Origin: Macrophomina tecta
Lineage: Eukaryota > Ascomycota > Dothideomycetes > Botryosphaeriales > Botryosphaeriaceae
Direction: 5' to 3'
DNA: 64,000 nucleotides
NCBI GenBank assembly: GCA_024180945.1
Contig: JAKSGN010000041.1
Span: 1,798,001 to 1,862,000, forward strand
Below are positions 36,228 through 46,269 of this stretch, in pieces (the first letter of the stretch is position 1; each line of letters opens with the position of its first letter). Below the pieces are notes generated by a model. It worked only from the letters and a program-made list of their open reading frames with translations, was not told the DNA's origin and did no database searches. The translations under genes and the position numbers were made by a program.

Positions 36228-37727
36228 TCACCCGCTCAGTAAATCCTTCACACTCATGCCTCTTGATACAGGTGTCGATGCCTTCGAGTTTGCCCCGCTC
36301 CACGTTCTCCGGTCATTGTTCAGCATCAGCAACGCCGTCGTCGCCTCGTGGTCTTCTCGCGAGTCTGGTTGAGGGCCCAATGCTGGACTCGTCAACGCAA
36401 AGCTTTGGTGTCTTGACATGCTCTCCGGTTGGCCAATGACCGAAGGCGATGGAAGAATTGAAGGGGAAGTCGTGTTAGAGTGATTTGAGAACCGATGGTT
36501 ATGATGGCTGGCGGCCATCCCGAAGATGTTCGGCGATGTGTTCAGCGAGCTAAGTCGCCTATGGCCGCCATCTGCAGGGAATATAGCCGGAGAGGTATGT
36601 GCGGAGAATTGACCCCGGTCAGTAGGGTATAGGACTGGAGATGTGTTGTTGGACGGCGGGCCGGGATATGGCACCTGTCCAGCCTGTGCATTTGGCATAG
36701 TCGCCGTGGTGGGCGAGACGGCATCCGACATGTCTTCATCCTGGTCGTCTGCAGAGTCTTCCTCGTCATCTATTGCGTTCGACGACGTCCACTGTGCCGT
36801 TTCCGACACCTGATGCTTCGGTGACTCGGGTGAATTCTTTGCCCGGTTCGCCGCCTTCAGCTCAGCAACACAGCGCTCAAGGTAACGCATGTATTCGATG
36901 CTCGCCTGGGGCATCATCGTCAGCCAAGTGTTCATGAAGCTTAATCTCCCGCGTGCATCCAGCCAAGCATACACGAGCATGGGTCCCGGGTCGGTGCCAA
37001 AAAATATTGCAACGCACAGCGGAGATGGGCGGTGAGTGTAGTCGATTTTTTCAGTATTGGAGAGGCGGGCAATGTTGTTCGAGTGGTTGATGACATGTGT
37101 GGAACTCACCTGGAGAATCGCAAGCTTGTGCATCTCTTGACCCGCACACGCAGGGATCATATCCTTGAGCACCCCAAATTCCTCGTTCATTTTCGAGCGT
37201 CTCCGGCGCTCGATGAGACTATGGGCAGTCTTACGGGCGATCTTCCTTCCAGCTGCCGTGCTGCCGTTATTTTGCTTCTTCCCGCGGCCTCCAGCAGTCT
37301 TGCCTTTCGTCGCAGCTCCAGCTCCCGCACCAGCATCACTTGCTTGTGTCCCCTGCTCTTGCGCGACATTCTTATCTTCTTTTGGCTTCATCTGGATGAT
37401 TTTCCGCAGCCGCGTTGGAGGCGGAGGGAGATTGTAGTCATCCTGCATCACGACCGAGCCATTGGCAGCGCGTTTCCTCGAATGGGTGGGAGACGTCTGA
37501 GTCGCAGGGACTGGAGACTGCTTCGACGGTACTGGAGATGACGGGTGGTAGGAGGAGTCCGAAGCATTGCAAGAGGCGACGCTGGAGGAGCTCACGCTAC
37601 CTCTGCTGCGATCGCTCAGGGCAGCTGGTGGCAACGCCCATGAGGGATCGTGTGCGACGTCGGAGTCTGTCTTGCCCGGAATGTCAGTCGAGACCGCAGG
37701 CGTAGGCGGCAGAGTCGGGCGAGGCAT
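36228..37727 (-). CDS. basic helix-loop-helix transcription factor
   Basis: Exons (minus) 37727-37110 and 36905-36228. The 204-nt intron (CAG|GTGAGT at 37109, CCCAG ending 36906) is in frame without stops, so the unspliced reading also stays open (499 aa versus 431 aa spliced). Splicing joins QEMHKLAILQ to ASIEYMRYLERCVAELKAAN and completes the bHLH: basic region KTAHSLIERRRRSKMNEEFG, helix 1 VLKDMIPAC, loop, helix 2. The His-Glu-Arg pattern of the basic region (H in AHSLIE, E in IERRRRSK, R in RRRS) predicts E-box binding. The N-terminus is Ser/Pro-rich, the segment before the bHLH is Lys/Ala/Gly-rich, and after it comes an acidic patch (DDEEDSADDQDEDMSD). Resembles Ascomycete single-bHLH nuclear factors; no symbol can be assigned. 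Confidence 0.85.
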   Translation of the reverse strand: MPRPTLPPTPAVSTDIPGKTDSDVAHDPSWALPPAALSDRSRGSVSSSSVASCNASDSSYHPSSPVPSKQSPVPATQTSPTHSRKRAANGSVVMQDDYNLPPPPTRLRKIIQMKPKEDKNVAQEQGTQASDAGAGAGAATKGKTAGGRGKKQNNGSTAAGRKIARKTAHSLIERRRRSKMNEEFGVLKDMIPACAGQEMHKLAILQVSSTHVINHSNNIARLSNTEKIDYTHRPSPLCVAIFFGTDPGPMLVYAWLDARGRLSFMNTWLTMMPQASIEYMRYLERCVAELKAANRAKNSPESPKHQVSETAQWTSSNAIDDEEDSADDQDEDMSDAVSPTTATMPNAQAGQVPYPGPPSNNTSPVLYPTDRGQFSAHTSPAIFPADGGHRRLSSLNTSPNIFGMAASHHNHRFSNHSNTTSPSILPSPSVIGQPESMSRHQSFALTSPALGPQPDSREDHEATTALLMLNNDRRTWSGANSKASTPVSRGMSVKDLLSG

Positions 37728-38219
37728 ATTAGTTAGAGGAAAGTAGCTCAGCTAAAGAGGTAGTGAGAGAGGCAGCTAACAAGGTGCAACGAAATAGAAT
37801 TGCTGCGGACACATCAGGCATATGAATGCGACAGAAACGCTTCGGGCGGCATGTCGACGTTCATGTTAAACTGGTCGCGTGCTCCTAATGATTGGTTTGA
37901 GAGCGTGCGCAAGCTGCTGGCCTTCGCCCCGAACCCAGGCCCTGGCACCCTGATGCACGGATGGAGAACGTGAGAGATACTCGCACGCCCATTGGCTACT
38001 TGCCGCTAGCTAAGCTCTCCACTACGCCAGAGCCGACCGGTCGCCCTAGGCCGCACGAATCACCACCACATCAGACAGCCCCTATGAGATGCTGCCCTAC
38101 ATGCTCGTGCTTCGACGATCAATCAAGGGCCCTTCTTGATAGATACGAAAATGGCTCGGGTGCCGAGGAAAATTAGTGCTGATAGATAACCGGGCGGGTA
38201 TTGCGCCCGCTGTTGCTGT
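37728..38219. other. intergenic between bHLH and ERB1 genes
   Basis: Holds the bHLH promoter and the ERB1 3' flank (both minus strand). No gene supported. Confidence 0.4.
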
Positions 38220-40634
38220 CTAATTCCACAGTCTGCATGTCCCATCCGCTCCAGCACTCATGCACCACGGCTGCCGCGGGTGCCAGTCCACATCCAACAC
38301 TCCCAATTCCTTCTTGACCTGGTGACCTCGGAGAACCTTAAGCGGCACTATCGTCGCGTTCTCCATCAAGTCGCCTACCACCTTTCCATGGAAAATCTGC
38401 AAGCTGCCATCATCGCTAGCATCCGCGAACAGGGGCAGTCCGCCCTGGTGGAAACGCACCGAGCGGATTGCCTTTTTGTGGTAGCGCAGCGTCTTGTACG
38501 GCTTATTGGACAAGTCGAGATCGTGCCAGAGCAACCGCTTGTCATAAGAACCGACGATGAGGTTATCACCACCAGGATGCAAGTCAAAGGACGAAATCCA
38601 CCGAGCGCCGGGTTGTAGGATCTTGAGGAGCTCCTGCTTCGCCAGGTCGTAGCTACGGATCGTTCGCTGCGTGGCGACGAAGAAGATCGGCTTCGAGGGG
38701 TGGAATTGTGCAGTTTGAGCCAATCCCTTCAGCTTGCGGAACGGAAGTTGCGTCAGGTGCTTCGACAGAGTGTGGATTGCCACCGCGCTACTTTGACCCT
38801 GCGGGGAAACAGTTGCGAAATATTCTCCACGCCTGTGCCAGTTGATCACCTTCACCGTGGATCGAACGGTAGCCTGCACCAGCACTCCCAGCTCTTCAAG
38901 ACGGGCTCCGGGCCGACTCCACTTAGCGGGCGGTGCTTTCGGCGCGCCATCTACGGTGGTGTGCTTTGAAGGATTTGTTGCAGCGTACCCCCAGCCCGCG
39001 TCAAGCACCTCACGGCTAGCTTGCTCAACTTCCGGCGTAACAATTGAGAGGCCATATGGCACCATCAGGTAAACGCTCTCACCAGCTGCTGCGGCAAGGA
39101 TAATAGCATCTTGGCCAGGACGCCATCTAACAACATTGACTGCTTCGTCGTCGGAGACCTTCGCGCTCCATTCTTGCCTCCCAGTGAGGATGTTCCAGAT
39201 CTTGACACAGCCATCGTCTCCGCCGCTTGCAACAAAACGACCACTTGGATCCACGGACAGACTGCGCACACGGCCATCGTGCCCACGGAAAACTGTCGCA
39301 CAAGTTGTGGGGAAAGGTCTGAGTTCGTCCGGGCTAGGCAATTTCGGCAATAGCGATTCGGGGTCAATGTTGAGCTTGCTCCTCCTCACACGAGGCGCAA
39401 GGTAAAGATCCAGACACCTTTCAAATTTCTCCTTGACAAACCGGTCATACGCAGGAACCTTTCGCAGAGCGCCAAAGTCATTTGGCAAGTACTCACGCTC
39501 TCGGTCTTCCTCATCCTGCGCTTCCCATACCTCCTTCTCCTTTTTACCCGGCAAATACTCCGGCGGTGGATGGTAGCTTTCGTCGTGGACTGGAGGTGGA
39601 AGCTTGGGCGCAGGAATATGCATGGAATGTGCTGGTCTTGGCGCCTCATCTGCCCAGAGATCGTACTTCTTGACAGTGGGATCCTCCTCTTCCCTTTCCT
39701 CTGGTGGTCTGTAAGGCTGTATCCGTCCTTCCTTGATAGCCTTCACAATCTTCATTACGCGCTTTGCCTCATGCTTCGAGGGGACGAAGCGCCTCTTGGG
39801 CTCGGGTGCAGCACTCAGCGGCATGATCTCTTCCTTGCCCGTGAAGTATTCAATCATGTCCGGGTAGGGGTCATACCCGTCGGCCGGGACTTCGTTGCGC
39901 GTGACTTGCTTCAAGACTTCCAGTTCCTCGCGGCTAAGCTGCAGAGGCTTGCCAGTCGCTGGGTCCGTCAGACCAGTCCATCCCTTGGGTATATCTATGC
40001 TGTCAAGCAAAGCATCCAATGCCTCGCCCTTTGCTGGGCGCATGATCTTCTTGCCGTTGATGTCATAGCCAATATGAGGATACGAGTCGTAGAAGGAGAG
40101 CGGGATATCCCCAATTGTGTTCTTCTGGCCGCCTTGCGCATCCGAGTCGTCGGAGTCGTATCCTGCCTGGATCTCTTGGTAGATGTAACGAGGGTTGCCG
40201 TTTGCGTCCGTTGTAACCTTGTAATTCTTTTCAAGCTTCTCAAATCCGTACTCAGGGGCGTCTGGGGAGGCTGATCGCATGCGAAGATCTTGCTCGGCAT
40301 GTTCCCATGCGGTACTTCCATGGAGGTCGTCTCCTTTCACCCTCAAATTTCTGATCTGGTCGCGGATATCTTCTTCGTCCTCAGAAGAAGGGATTTCGTC
40401 GCTGTCCAATTCCTCGTCCTCTTCTTCCTCATCCTCTTCTTCCTTCTCGTCCCCCTCCTCTTCTTCGCTGCTGTCCTCCGCTTCACTCATGCTGTCATCA
40501 ATTTCATCTTCGCTCTGGGACAAAATCCCTTCAAGCTTGCCGCCCTGGAATTCGTCACCAGAAGCCGCATCGTCGGGTGGAGAGACGTCGCGCGTGACGG
40601 CCTTGCGCTTCCTGCCTTGTGCGATCGAGGGCAT
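38220..40634 (-). CDS. ERB1: ribosome biogenesis protein Erb1 (BOP1 homologue)
   Basis: Single exon. I chose ATG 40634 ([16 protein letters not shown]) because the upstream extension has no ATG; 804 aa. Order: basic N-terminus, long acidic stretch ([20 protein letters not shown]), BOP1 N-terminal domain ([80 protein letters not shown]), then a WD40 propeller from [20 protein letters not shown] to the end ([13 protein letters not shown]). Known role: part of the Nop7-Erb1-Ytm1 (PeBoW) complex, needed for maturation of 25S and 5.8S rRNA and 60S assembly in the nucleolus. It is transcribed away from PRP5 with 331 nt between start codons, suggesting a shared promoter. Confidence 0.96.
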   Translation of the reverse strand: MPSIAQGRKRKAVTRDVSPPDDAASGDEFQGGKLEGILSQSEDEIDDSMSEAEDSSEEEEGDEKEEEDEEEEDEELDSDEIPSSEDEEDIRDQIRNLRVKGDDLHGSTAWEHAEQDLRMRSASPDAPEYGFEKLEKNYKVTTDANGNPRYIYQEIQAGYDSDDSDAQGGQKNTIGDIPLSFYDSYPHIGYDINGKKIMRPAKGEALDALLDSIDIPKGWTGLTDPATGKPLQLSREELEVLKQVTRNEVPADGYDPYPDMIEYFTGKEEIMPLSAAPEPKRRFVPSKHEAKRVMKIVKAIKEGRIQPYRPPEEREEEDPTVKKYDLWADEAPRPAHSMHIPAPKLPPPVHDESYHPPPEYLPGKKEKEVWEAQDEEDREREYLPNDFGALRKVPAYDRFVKEKFERCLDLYLAPRVRRSKLNIDPESLLPKLPSPDELRPFPTTCATVFRGHDGRVRSLSVDPSGRFVASGGDDGCVKIWNILTGRQEWSAKVSDDEAVNVVRWRPGQDAIILAAAAGESVYLMVPYGLSIVTPEVEQASREVLDAGWGYAATNPSKHTTVDGAPKAPPAKWSRPGARLEELGVLVQATVRSTVKVINWHRRGEYFATVSPQGQSSAVAIHTLSKHLTQLPFRKLKGLAQTAQFHPSKPIFFVATQRTIRSYDLAKQELLKILQPGARWISSFDLHPGGDNLIVGSYDKRLLWHDLDLSNKPYKTLRYHKKAIRSVRFHQGGLPLFADASDDGSLQIFHGKVVGDLMENATIVPLKVLRGHQVKKELGVLDVDWHPRQPWCMSAGADGTCRLWN

Positions 40635-40965
40635 GATTGCGGGTGTGGCGTGGGATCTCGTACACAAGTAATGGAGAAGTGCGCAAAAAGTTTGGCATGA
40701 GCTAGGGCAACTTTTGGCTTATCGGCTTATCGAGGAGCCGGCGAAGCTTCGGGCCGCTGATTCACTAGTGCACGGCGGCAGTGCTCCTCACAACTTCTTG
40801 CTCCCGCGTCACTTGGCCTGCCAGTTGCCGCCTCCACTGTTCTTACGGGTCTCCCCTCCTCTCGTGGTTCCCACGACAACACCGCACCATCAACGCTATC
40901 GCGCCCGCTGCTCAGATCAATCCTACAGCACCCGTACGGCTCACAGTGCCTCCGGGCTTGTTGCC
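40635..40965. promoter_or_regulatory. bidirectional promoter ERB1/PRP5
   Basis: 331 nt separate the two start codons. Both genes must be transcribed from this space. No classical TATA box is evident, as expected for housekeeping genes. I could not identify clear RRPE or PAC elements by eye. Confidence 0.6.
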
Positions 40966-43900
40966 ATGGCTCGGCCTTCCACTCGCTCACCAACTCCCGT
41001 AGGTTCGCACAAGTACCGCCGCCACGACGATCGGTACTCCGCCAGAGGCGACTCTTACCGCGATCGCCGGCGCTCACGAAGCCCTCCTGTAAGTGCATGT
41101 TGCTCTCGAATACTCCCACGATAAGACTGACCTGAAGCAACAGAGGCGCGACCGTGACCGCGACCGCGACTACTATGACCCCCCGCGTCGTGACCGCTCC
41201 CGAGACCGTCGCTATGGCGGTCGCGACGACCGTAGCTACCGCCCCCACCGCGATCGCTCCCGTGACAGAAAGCGCTCGCGCGACCGCTCGCCCCCTCGCG
41301 ACCACCGCCGCCGTGACGATTCCCGCGATCGGGTGAGGAGGCGTCGTGACGATTCTACAGACTCGAGGCGCACTACCAAACGGGACGCCAGCCCTGCTAG
41401 ATCTAAGGAAGCTACCAAGTCTTCAGATGTGAGTTCTGGCTCTCCCCCCATGCTCATGCCTATGAAGATGCTGAATGTCCAGGTTCCCCCTTCCTCCGCC
41501 TCTACCGATGCTCAGGTGCCGGAAGCAGAGAGCGCCGAAGCTCGCAAGCAAGCCGAGCGACTAAAAAGAGCACAACTATGGAAGGCGAAGATTGAGGCGC
41601 AGAAGAAGGAGCAGGAGCTGAAAGGAGGAGCTCGCGAGATCCTTGAAGCTATGGACAAGAAGAACGTGTCATCTCCGACAGCAGTTGCTTCACCTCAGTC
41701 GCCTGCGCCCGCACCAGCACCGGACAGTGCAACAGCATCGCCTAAGCAGTCATATGCCGGAAAGTTTGACCCCAAGGCCATTGCAAAGAAGGCCGCTACC
41801 TCAGCTACCAATGGTGCGAATGCTCTAGGTGGAGACGTGGCCATACCATCCATGAAAGTTCCTGTCACAACCAACGGGGGAACCCAATCCAGACCTGGAT
41901 CTATACTCAAGGCCTCGGGTAATGTCAGCGGTTTTGGTTTCGGTGCCCGCTCAGCTGACGCTGAGAAGACTGGTGCAAAGAGAGCGCTTGATCTGGAGGA
42001 TGAACAGTCGACACGAAAGAGGCTTGAGAGGCTCCCTACCCCGGATATCGACGACGCCGTGGATCCGAACAACGGAGATCAGCAAGTTGATGGTGCTGAA
42101 GACTCCGGTGATGACGACACAGGCATGGCGGAGGGTGGAACGGAAGAGGAGCAGGCTGCTGCAGCTCGTGCTGCTGCGGAAAAGCGCGAGGAACGTATGC
42201 AGCTCGTGACCGACCCCGACACGGACACTAAGATGATCGACGCACCTCAGACTGATCAAGTCGACGCCACTACCCATGAGGATGTTGAAGAGCCCGATCC
42301 CTTGGACGCTTTCATGTCGGACTTGAACTCGATTGCTGCGCCTAAAAAGGCTCCGAAAACAATGTCCAAGACTGGCCAGAAGGAGCCCGTAGCCCTTTAC
42401 AGTGATGACGAAGATCTCAGGGAAGCCGCCGCTGAATCTGATCCGGAAGATGTTCTCGCAATGGCGACCAAGAAGAAGGCAAAGTCCACTATCGGCCAAG
42501 TGGACCATAGTAAGATGAACTACCAAGACGTTAGATTCAACTTCTACACTGAGCCGCAAGAGCTAGCCGAGATGGATGAGGATGCAGTTTCTAGCCTTCG
42601 CTTTGAGAAGGACGGTATCAATGTTTTGGGCCGCAATGTACCAAAGCCTGTTTCAGCTTTCGCACAGTGCGGACTTGGCCTCAAGACCTTGGATGTGTTG
42701 AGGAGCTTGCAGTTCTCTGAGCCAACTTCCATCCAGTCGCAGGCCATTCCCACGATCATGTCTGGCAGAGACTTGATCGCCGTCGCCAAGACTGGTTCTG
42801 GCAAAACCCTCGCTTTTCTTCTGCCCATGTTCCGCCACATTATGGACCAGGATCCGCTGAAGCCCATGGACGGCCCTATCGCTGTGATCATGGCTCCGAC
42901 TCGTGAGCTGGCTTCTCAGATTTTGAAGGAGGCTCGGCCATTCGCCAAATCTCTATGCCTTCGGGCAGTTGTCTGTGGCGGAGGCGCCCCAATCAAGGAT
43001 CAGATTGCCGAACTCAAGAAAGGAGCAGAGATCATCATTGCCACCCCCGGTCGTCTCATTGAGCTTCTCGGAGCCAACGGTGGTCGCGTTACCAACTTAG
43101 CCCGCGTCACTTACGTGGTCCTCGATGAGGCAGACCGTATGTTCGACTTGGGTTTCAAACCCCAGATCGCTAGGATTTTACAGAACATCCGCCCGAAACG
43201 GCAAACAGTTCTGTTCAGTGCCACATTTCCTGCCGCGATGGAGGCCATTGCCAAAGAACACCTCAACGATCCCGTCACTGTCACCGTTGGTGGAAGGTCT
43301 AGTGTACCGCCTGAAGTCACCCAAGTCATTGAGGTTGTTGAAGAAGATGACAAGTTTAATCGCTTGCTTGGTATTCTTGGTGATTTCTACGACAAGGAAG
43401 ACGATGCACGGTATGCTTTAAGCCCTCCCGTTTACGTGCGAGCACTGCTGACATTTAATAGTACCTTGATCTTCGTGAAGACACAGCAAACGGCTGAGAA
43501 ACTCCTTGACCTCCTTTTGAAAAAGTACTATAGCTGTGATTCCATCCACGGCGCAAAAGATCAACACGACCGAGACTCGGCCCTGGCCGATTTCAAGAGG
43601 GGCGCCATTCCTATTCTCATTGGAACAAGTGTCGCCGCTCGCGGACTCGATGTGAAGCAGCTCAAGCTGGTCATCAACTATGACGCTCCTGACCATGTGG
43701 AAGACTATGTCCATCGTGCAGGCCGGACGGGCCGCGCTGGGAACAAGGGTACAGCTATCACATTCATCCGGCCGCGCCAAGGCCTGGTTGCAAAGGAAAT
43801 CGCCAAAGCTTTCGCTTTTGCCAACCTCCCGGTTCCCGAGAACCTTCAGGCCATCGCGGACAAGGTCAAGTCTAGGTCCAACATGAGCAGGCATGGTTTC

Positions 43901-44596
43901 ATGGGCAGATCTCTCGAACATTATGATCAGCGCAACGAGGCCGCCAAGAAGGCTATGAAAAGCAAGTACAAGATGGATGATGACGATGAGGAAGAGGCGG
44001 AAGAGGCGGAGGTTGCTGCACCCGTTGTTCAGGCTAGAAACGAGGGGATTGCGAAGCCTGCAACAACTCCGACGGAATCCAAACCTGCTACGGGTGCTAA
44101 AGGTTTCGATTTCCCTACCAACTTCAAGGTGTACAAGACGGAGCAACCGGAAATGAACGCTTCGAAGACGAAGTCCAACGATCCCCTCGAGCGTGTGCGC
44201 GCTGCAGCCAGCAAGATCGATGGCCGTCTCACCCAGCGCAACCAGCTTCGTCCCGGCCAGCCGATCGACAACAAGGGACCTGATGCCGGCGCTTACCACG
44301 CGACTTTGGAGATCAACGATTACCCTCAGAAGGCACGCTGGGCTGTAACCAACCGCACCAACGTTGCAAAGATCCTGGAAGCCACCGGTACTTCGATTAC
44401 AACGAAGGGAAACTACTATGGCAAGGATGTGCCGGTCAAGGACAATCAACCGAAGCTCTACATTCTGGTGGAAGGCGACACGGAAATTCAAGTTCAGAAC
44501 GCTATGAGAGAGTTGACGCGTTTGCTCAAGGAAGCCACACTCACCGCTTCAGAGAACGAGTCACGTGGTGCGCCTGGAAAATACGCCGTGGTTTAG
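40966..44596 (+). CDS. PRP5: pre-mRNA-splicing DEAD-box RNA helicase Prp5
   Basis: Exons 40966-41088, 41144-43410 and 43462-44596; introns 55 and 51 nt (the second in frame); 1174 aa. The N-terminus is RS/RD-rich (RDRRRSRSPP-RRDRDRDRDYYD), followed by an acidic linker with NYQDVRFNFYTEPQELAEM before the Q motif. Helicase motifs in order: motif I AVAKTGSGKTLAFLLP (about 587), Ia PTRELASQ, Ib TPGRLIELL, II VLDEADRMFD (about 700), III SATFP, IV LIFVKTQQTAEKL (rebuilt across intron 2), V GTSVAARGLDV, VI HRAGRTGRAG. The C-terminus carries a KH-like segment (RWAVTNRTNVAKILEATGTS). Known role: ATP-dependent remodelling of U2 snRNP for branch-point recognition during prespliceosome assembly. The N-terminal RS domain is longer than in yeast, as in other filamentous fungi. 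Confidence 0.94.
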
Positions 44597-45381
44597 AAGA
44601 GGTAATGCAGCAGACAAACCCCCGATTCAATGAATTTCATTGATACCATCAGGCTGCTACGCTGACGTCTAAGTTTCTCAAGGCTTTATTGTGTGGATGT
44701 GACCGCCGAGTTTCGAGTACAGATGGCCAGAATCCCGGATTTCCCAGCAGTATCAAGCCCGCCCCCCAGCGTGATCCTCATCACTCAGCATTCCAAGCCC
44801 GGCCTCAGTTACGGCCCCTACGAAGGGTTGGCATATCGTATCCTGATTAGTAATATGGATCTCCGAAGTCAGGGTGGTTGTGCGGCACCTGACTAAAACA
44901 GGATGCGGCTCATAGGCCGTCAGCATCTTTGTACTTCTAAATGTGCGAGGATTCTGTAGATAGACTCCGCGTAGCGGAGTAATTAATTATACATTCCTCT
45001 TAGCAATGACCTTGATGCATGAGCTTGAATTGATGTGATTGCGCACTGTAGGGGGCGAAAGGTCCAGAAAGCGCTAAGCTTCTCCCTCGGCTGCTGCAAG
45101 GGCAAATAAAGGGTATCCAAAATCCTGCCAACACGGTTGATCTGTGCCGGCCCTCCCATGTCAAATGACGACAGTCATATCCAGATCCCTCCACTTCCCT
45201 AACCCATCGAGGCTCCTGCTGCGCGGAATGAGTAGGAGGTTGAAGCAGCCACCCGGACGAGGATTACAATGTATTTCGTTGCATAATATCCGCGAGGCCT
45301 GTTCAGCTCTCCAATATTGCTGGCGAATCCAAAGCCATTCCCGCGGCTGGCGTATATATAACCGGATTTACAGCTATCCTT
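44597..45381. other. convergent intergenic region
   Basis: Holds the 3' flanks of PRP5 and of the small lipid-anchored protein gene. A short perfect hairpin (ACTCCGCGTAGCGGAGT, 44965-44981) may form in one transcript. No gene seen. Confidence 0.4.
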
Positions 45382-45785
45382 TCAATTCCAGGCTCTCGCA
45401 TTCGCCATTTCATCCGCATCCCGGGCTCTGCGCTCGGCATAACTGGCCTCTGCCAACGCTGCGCGGTCGGTGAGCTTTTGGTTCCTGGTCGTTTTTGCCT
45501 TGTTGCTAGCGGCGCGTTCCTATTCAAGACACATATTAGCATTACGAACAGCTCATAGGCTGAAAGCGAGCGCACCTCGGCAGCTTTGGCGGCCGCACTT
45601 CGAGGGTCGTCGTCTCCGCTTCCGCCAGGCCCTCCCAAGGTTCTGCCATTCCCCTGCAGCGGGCTCTTCTTCGTGGCAGGTATAGATGCGCGGGCGTTGT
45701 CAGAGGGAGGCGGAGCGGAACCCAGGGTGCGGCCGGGCCCGGCGAAGTTGTCGTCCTTGGACTGTTTGCCGCAGAGGTTTCCCAT
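45382..45785 (-). CDS. small acylated conserved fungal protein
   Basis: Exons (minus) 45785-45576 and 45519-45382; 56-nt intron (GTGCGC at 45575, AATAG ending 45520). Protein 115 aa. MGNLCGKQSK at the N-terminus predicts N-myristoylation of Gly2 with palmitoylation of Cys5, so membrane anchoring. Then a Gly/Pro-rich part with two GRTLG motifs (GPGRTLGSAPP, GNGRTLGGPGG), and a C-terminal helical Ala/Arg/Lys-rich tail (AAKAAEERAASNKAKTTRNQ; AALAEASYAERRARDADEMA) ending in ARAWN. I recognise this architecture from small uncharacterised proteins widespread in Pezizomycotina, but no function is known to me. The splice is supported because the unspliced frame past residue 70 has no such conservation. 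Confidence 0.75.
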
Positions 45786-46269
45786 CGTACTATAACAGGG
45801 TCGCTAACGGGTGGAGGAGTCAAGATAGCGAGGGAGGCCGGCAGGAGCAGGGCACCTCGCGGTGAAGTACAGCAACGCGGTGAGCGCTGCGCCTCGGGGG
45901 CGTTGTCTTGGCTGCGGTACTGGCTAGCTGGGCAGCGATCATCGGAATGACGCGCGGGCGCGGGGCAGCAGAGGCCATGGCCGAGCGCGCGTGAGAGGTG
46001 GGGGCAGGAATTCTGGGCGCAGCGGCGCTGCTGAGTAAAGATTCGCCATGGATTCGCTGGTCTCACGCCTCGCAAACCACCATCGCGCTCGCACCCGTCG
46101 CTCTGCCTTAGGCGCCCGCATTCGCCGTGCCGCGCGTTTGGTCCGCTCAGTCGCCTCGAAAATCGCCTGCCAGCCGCCTCCGCACGGTCTCCGCTCCATA
46201 CTGCGGAAAAAGGGCGGCAGCGCGAGGCTGTGAGGTAAGTTTTCCGAATTTCGTGTTCTCGACACCTTG
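45786..46269. other. divergent intergenic region
   Basis: Shared upstream region of the small acylated protein (minus) and the zinc-finger factor (plus). Low-complexity ORFs cross it, but none is supported. Confidence 0.5.

Noticed and set aside
43418..44491. 357-codon minus-strand ORF
   Set aside because: Antisense shadow of the PRP5 coding region.
44965..44981. Perfect hairpin ACTCCGCGTAGCGGAGT as a terminator
   Set aside because: Intrinsic terminators of this type do not apply to RNA polymerase II; it is noted only as a possible 3'-UTR hairpin.
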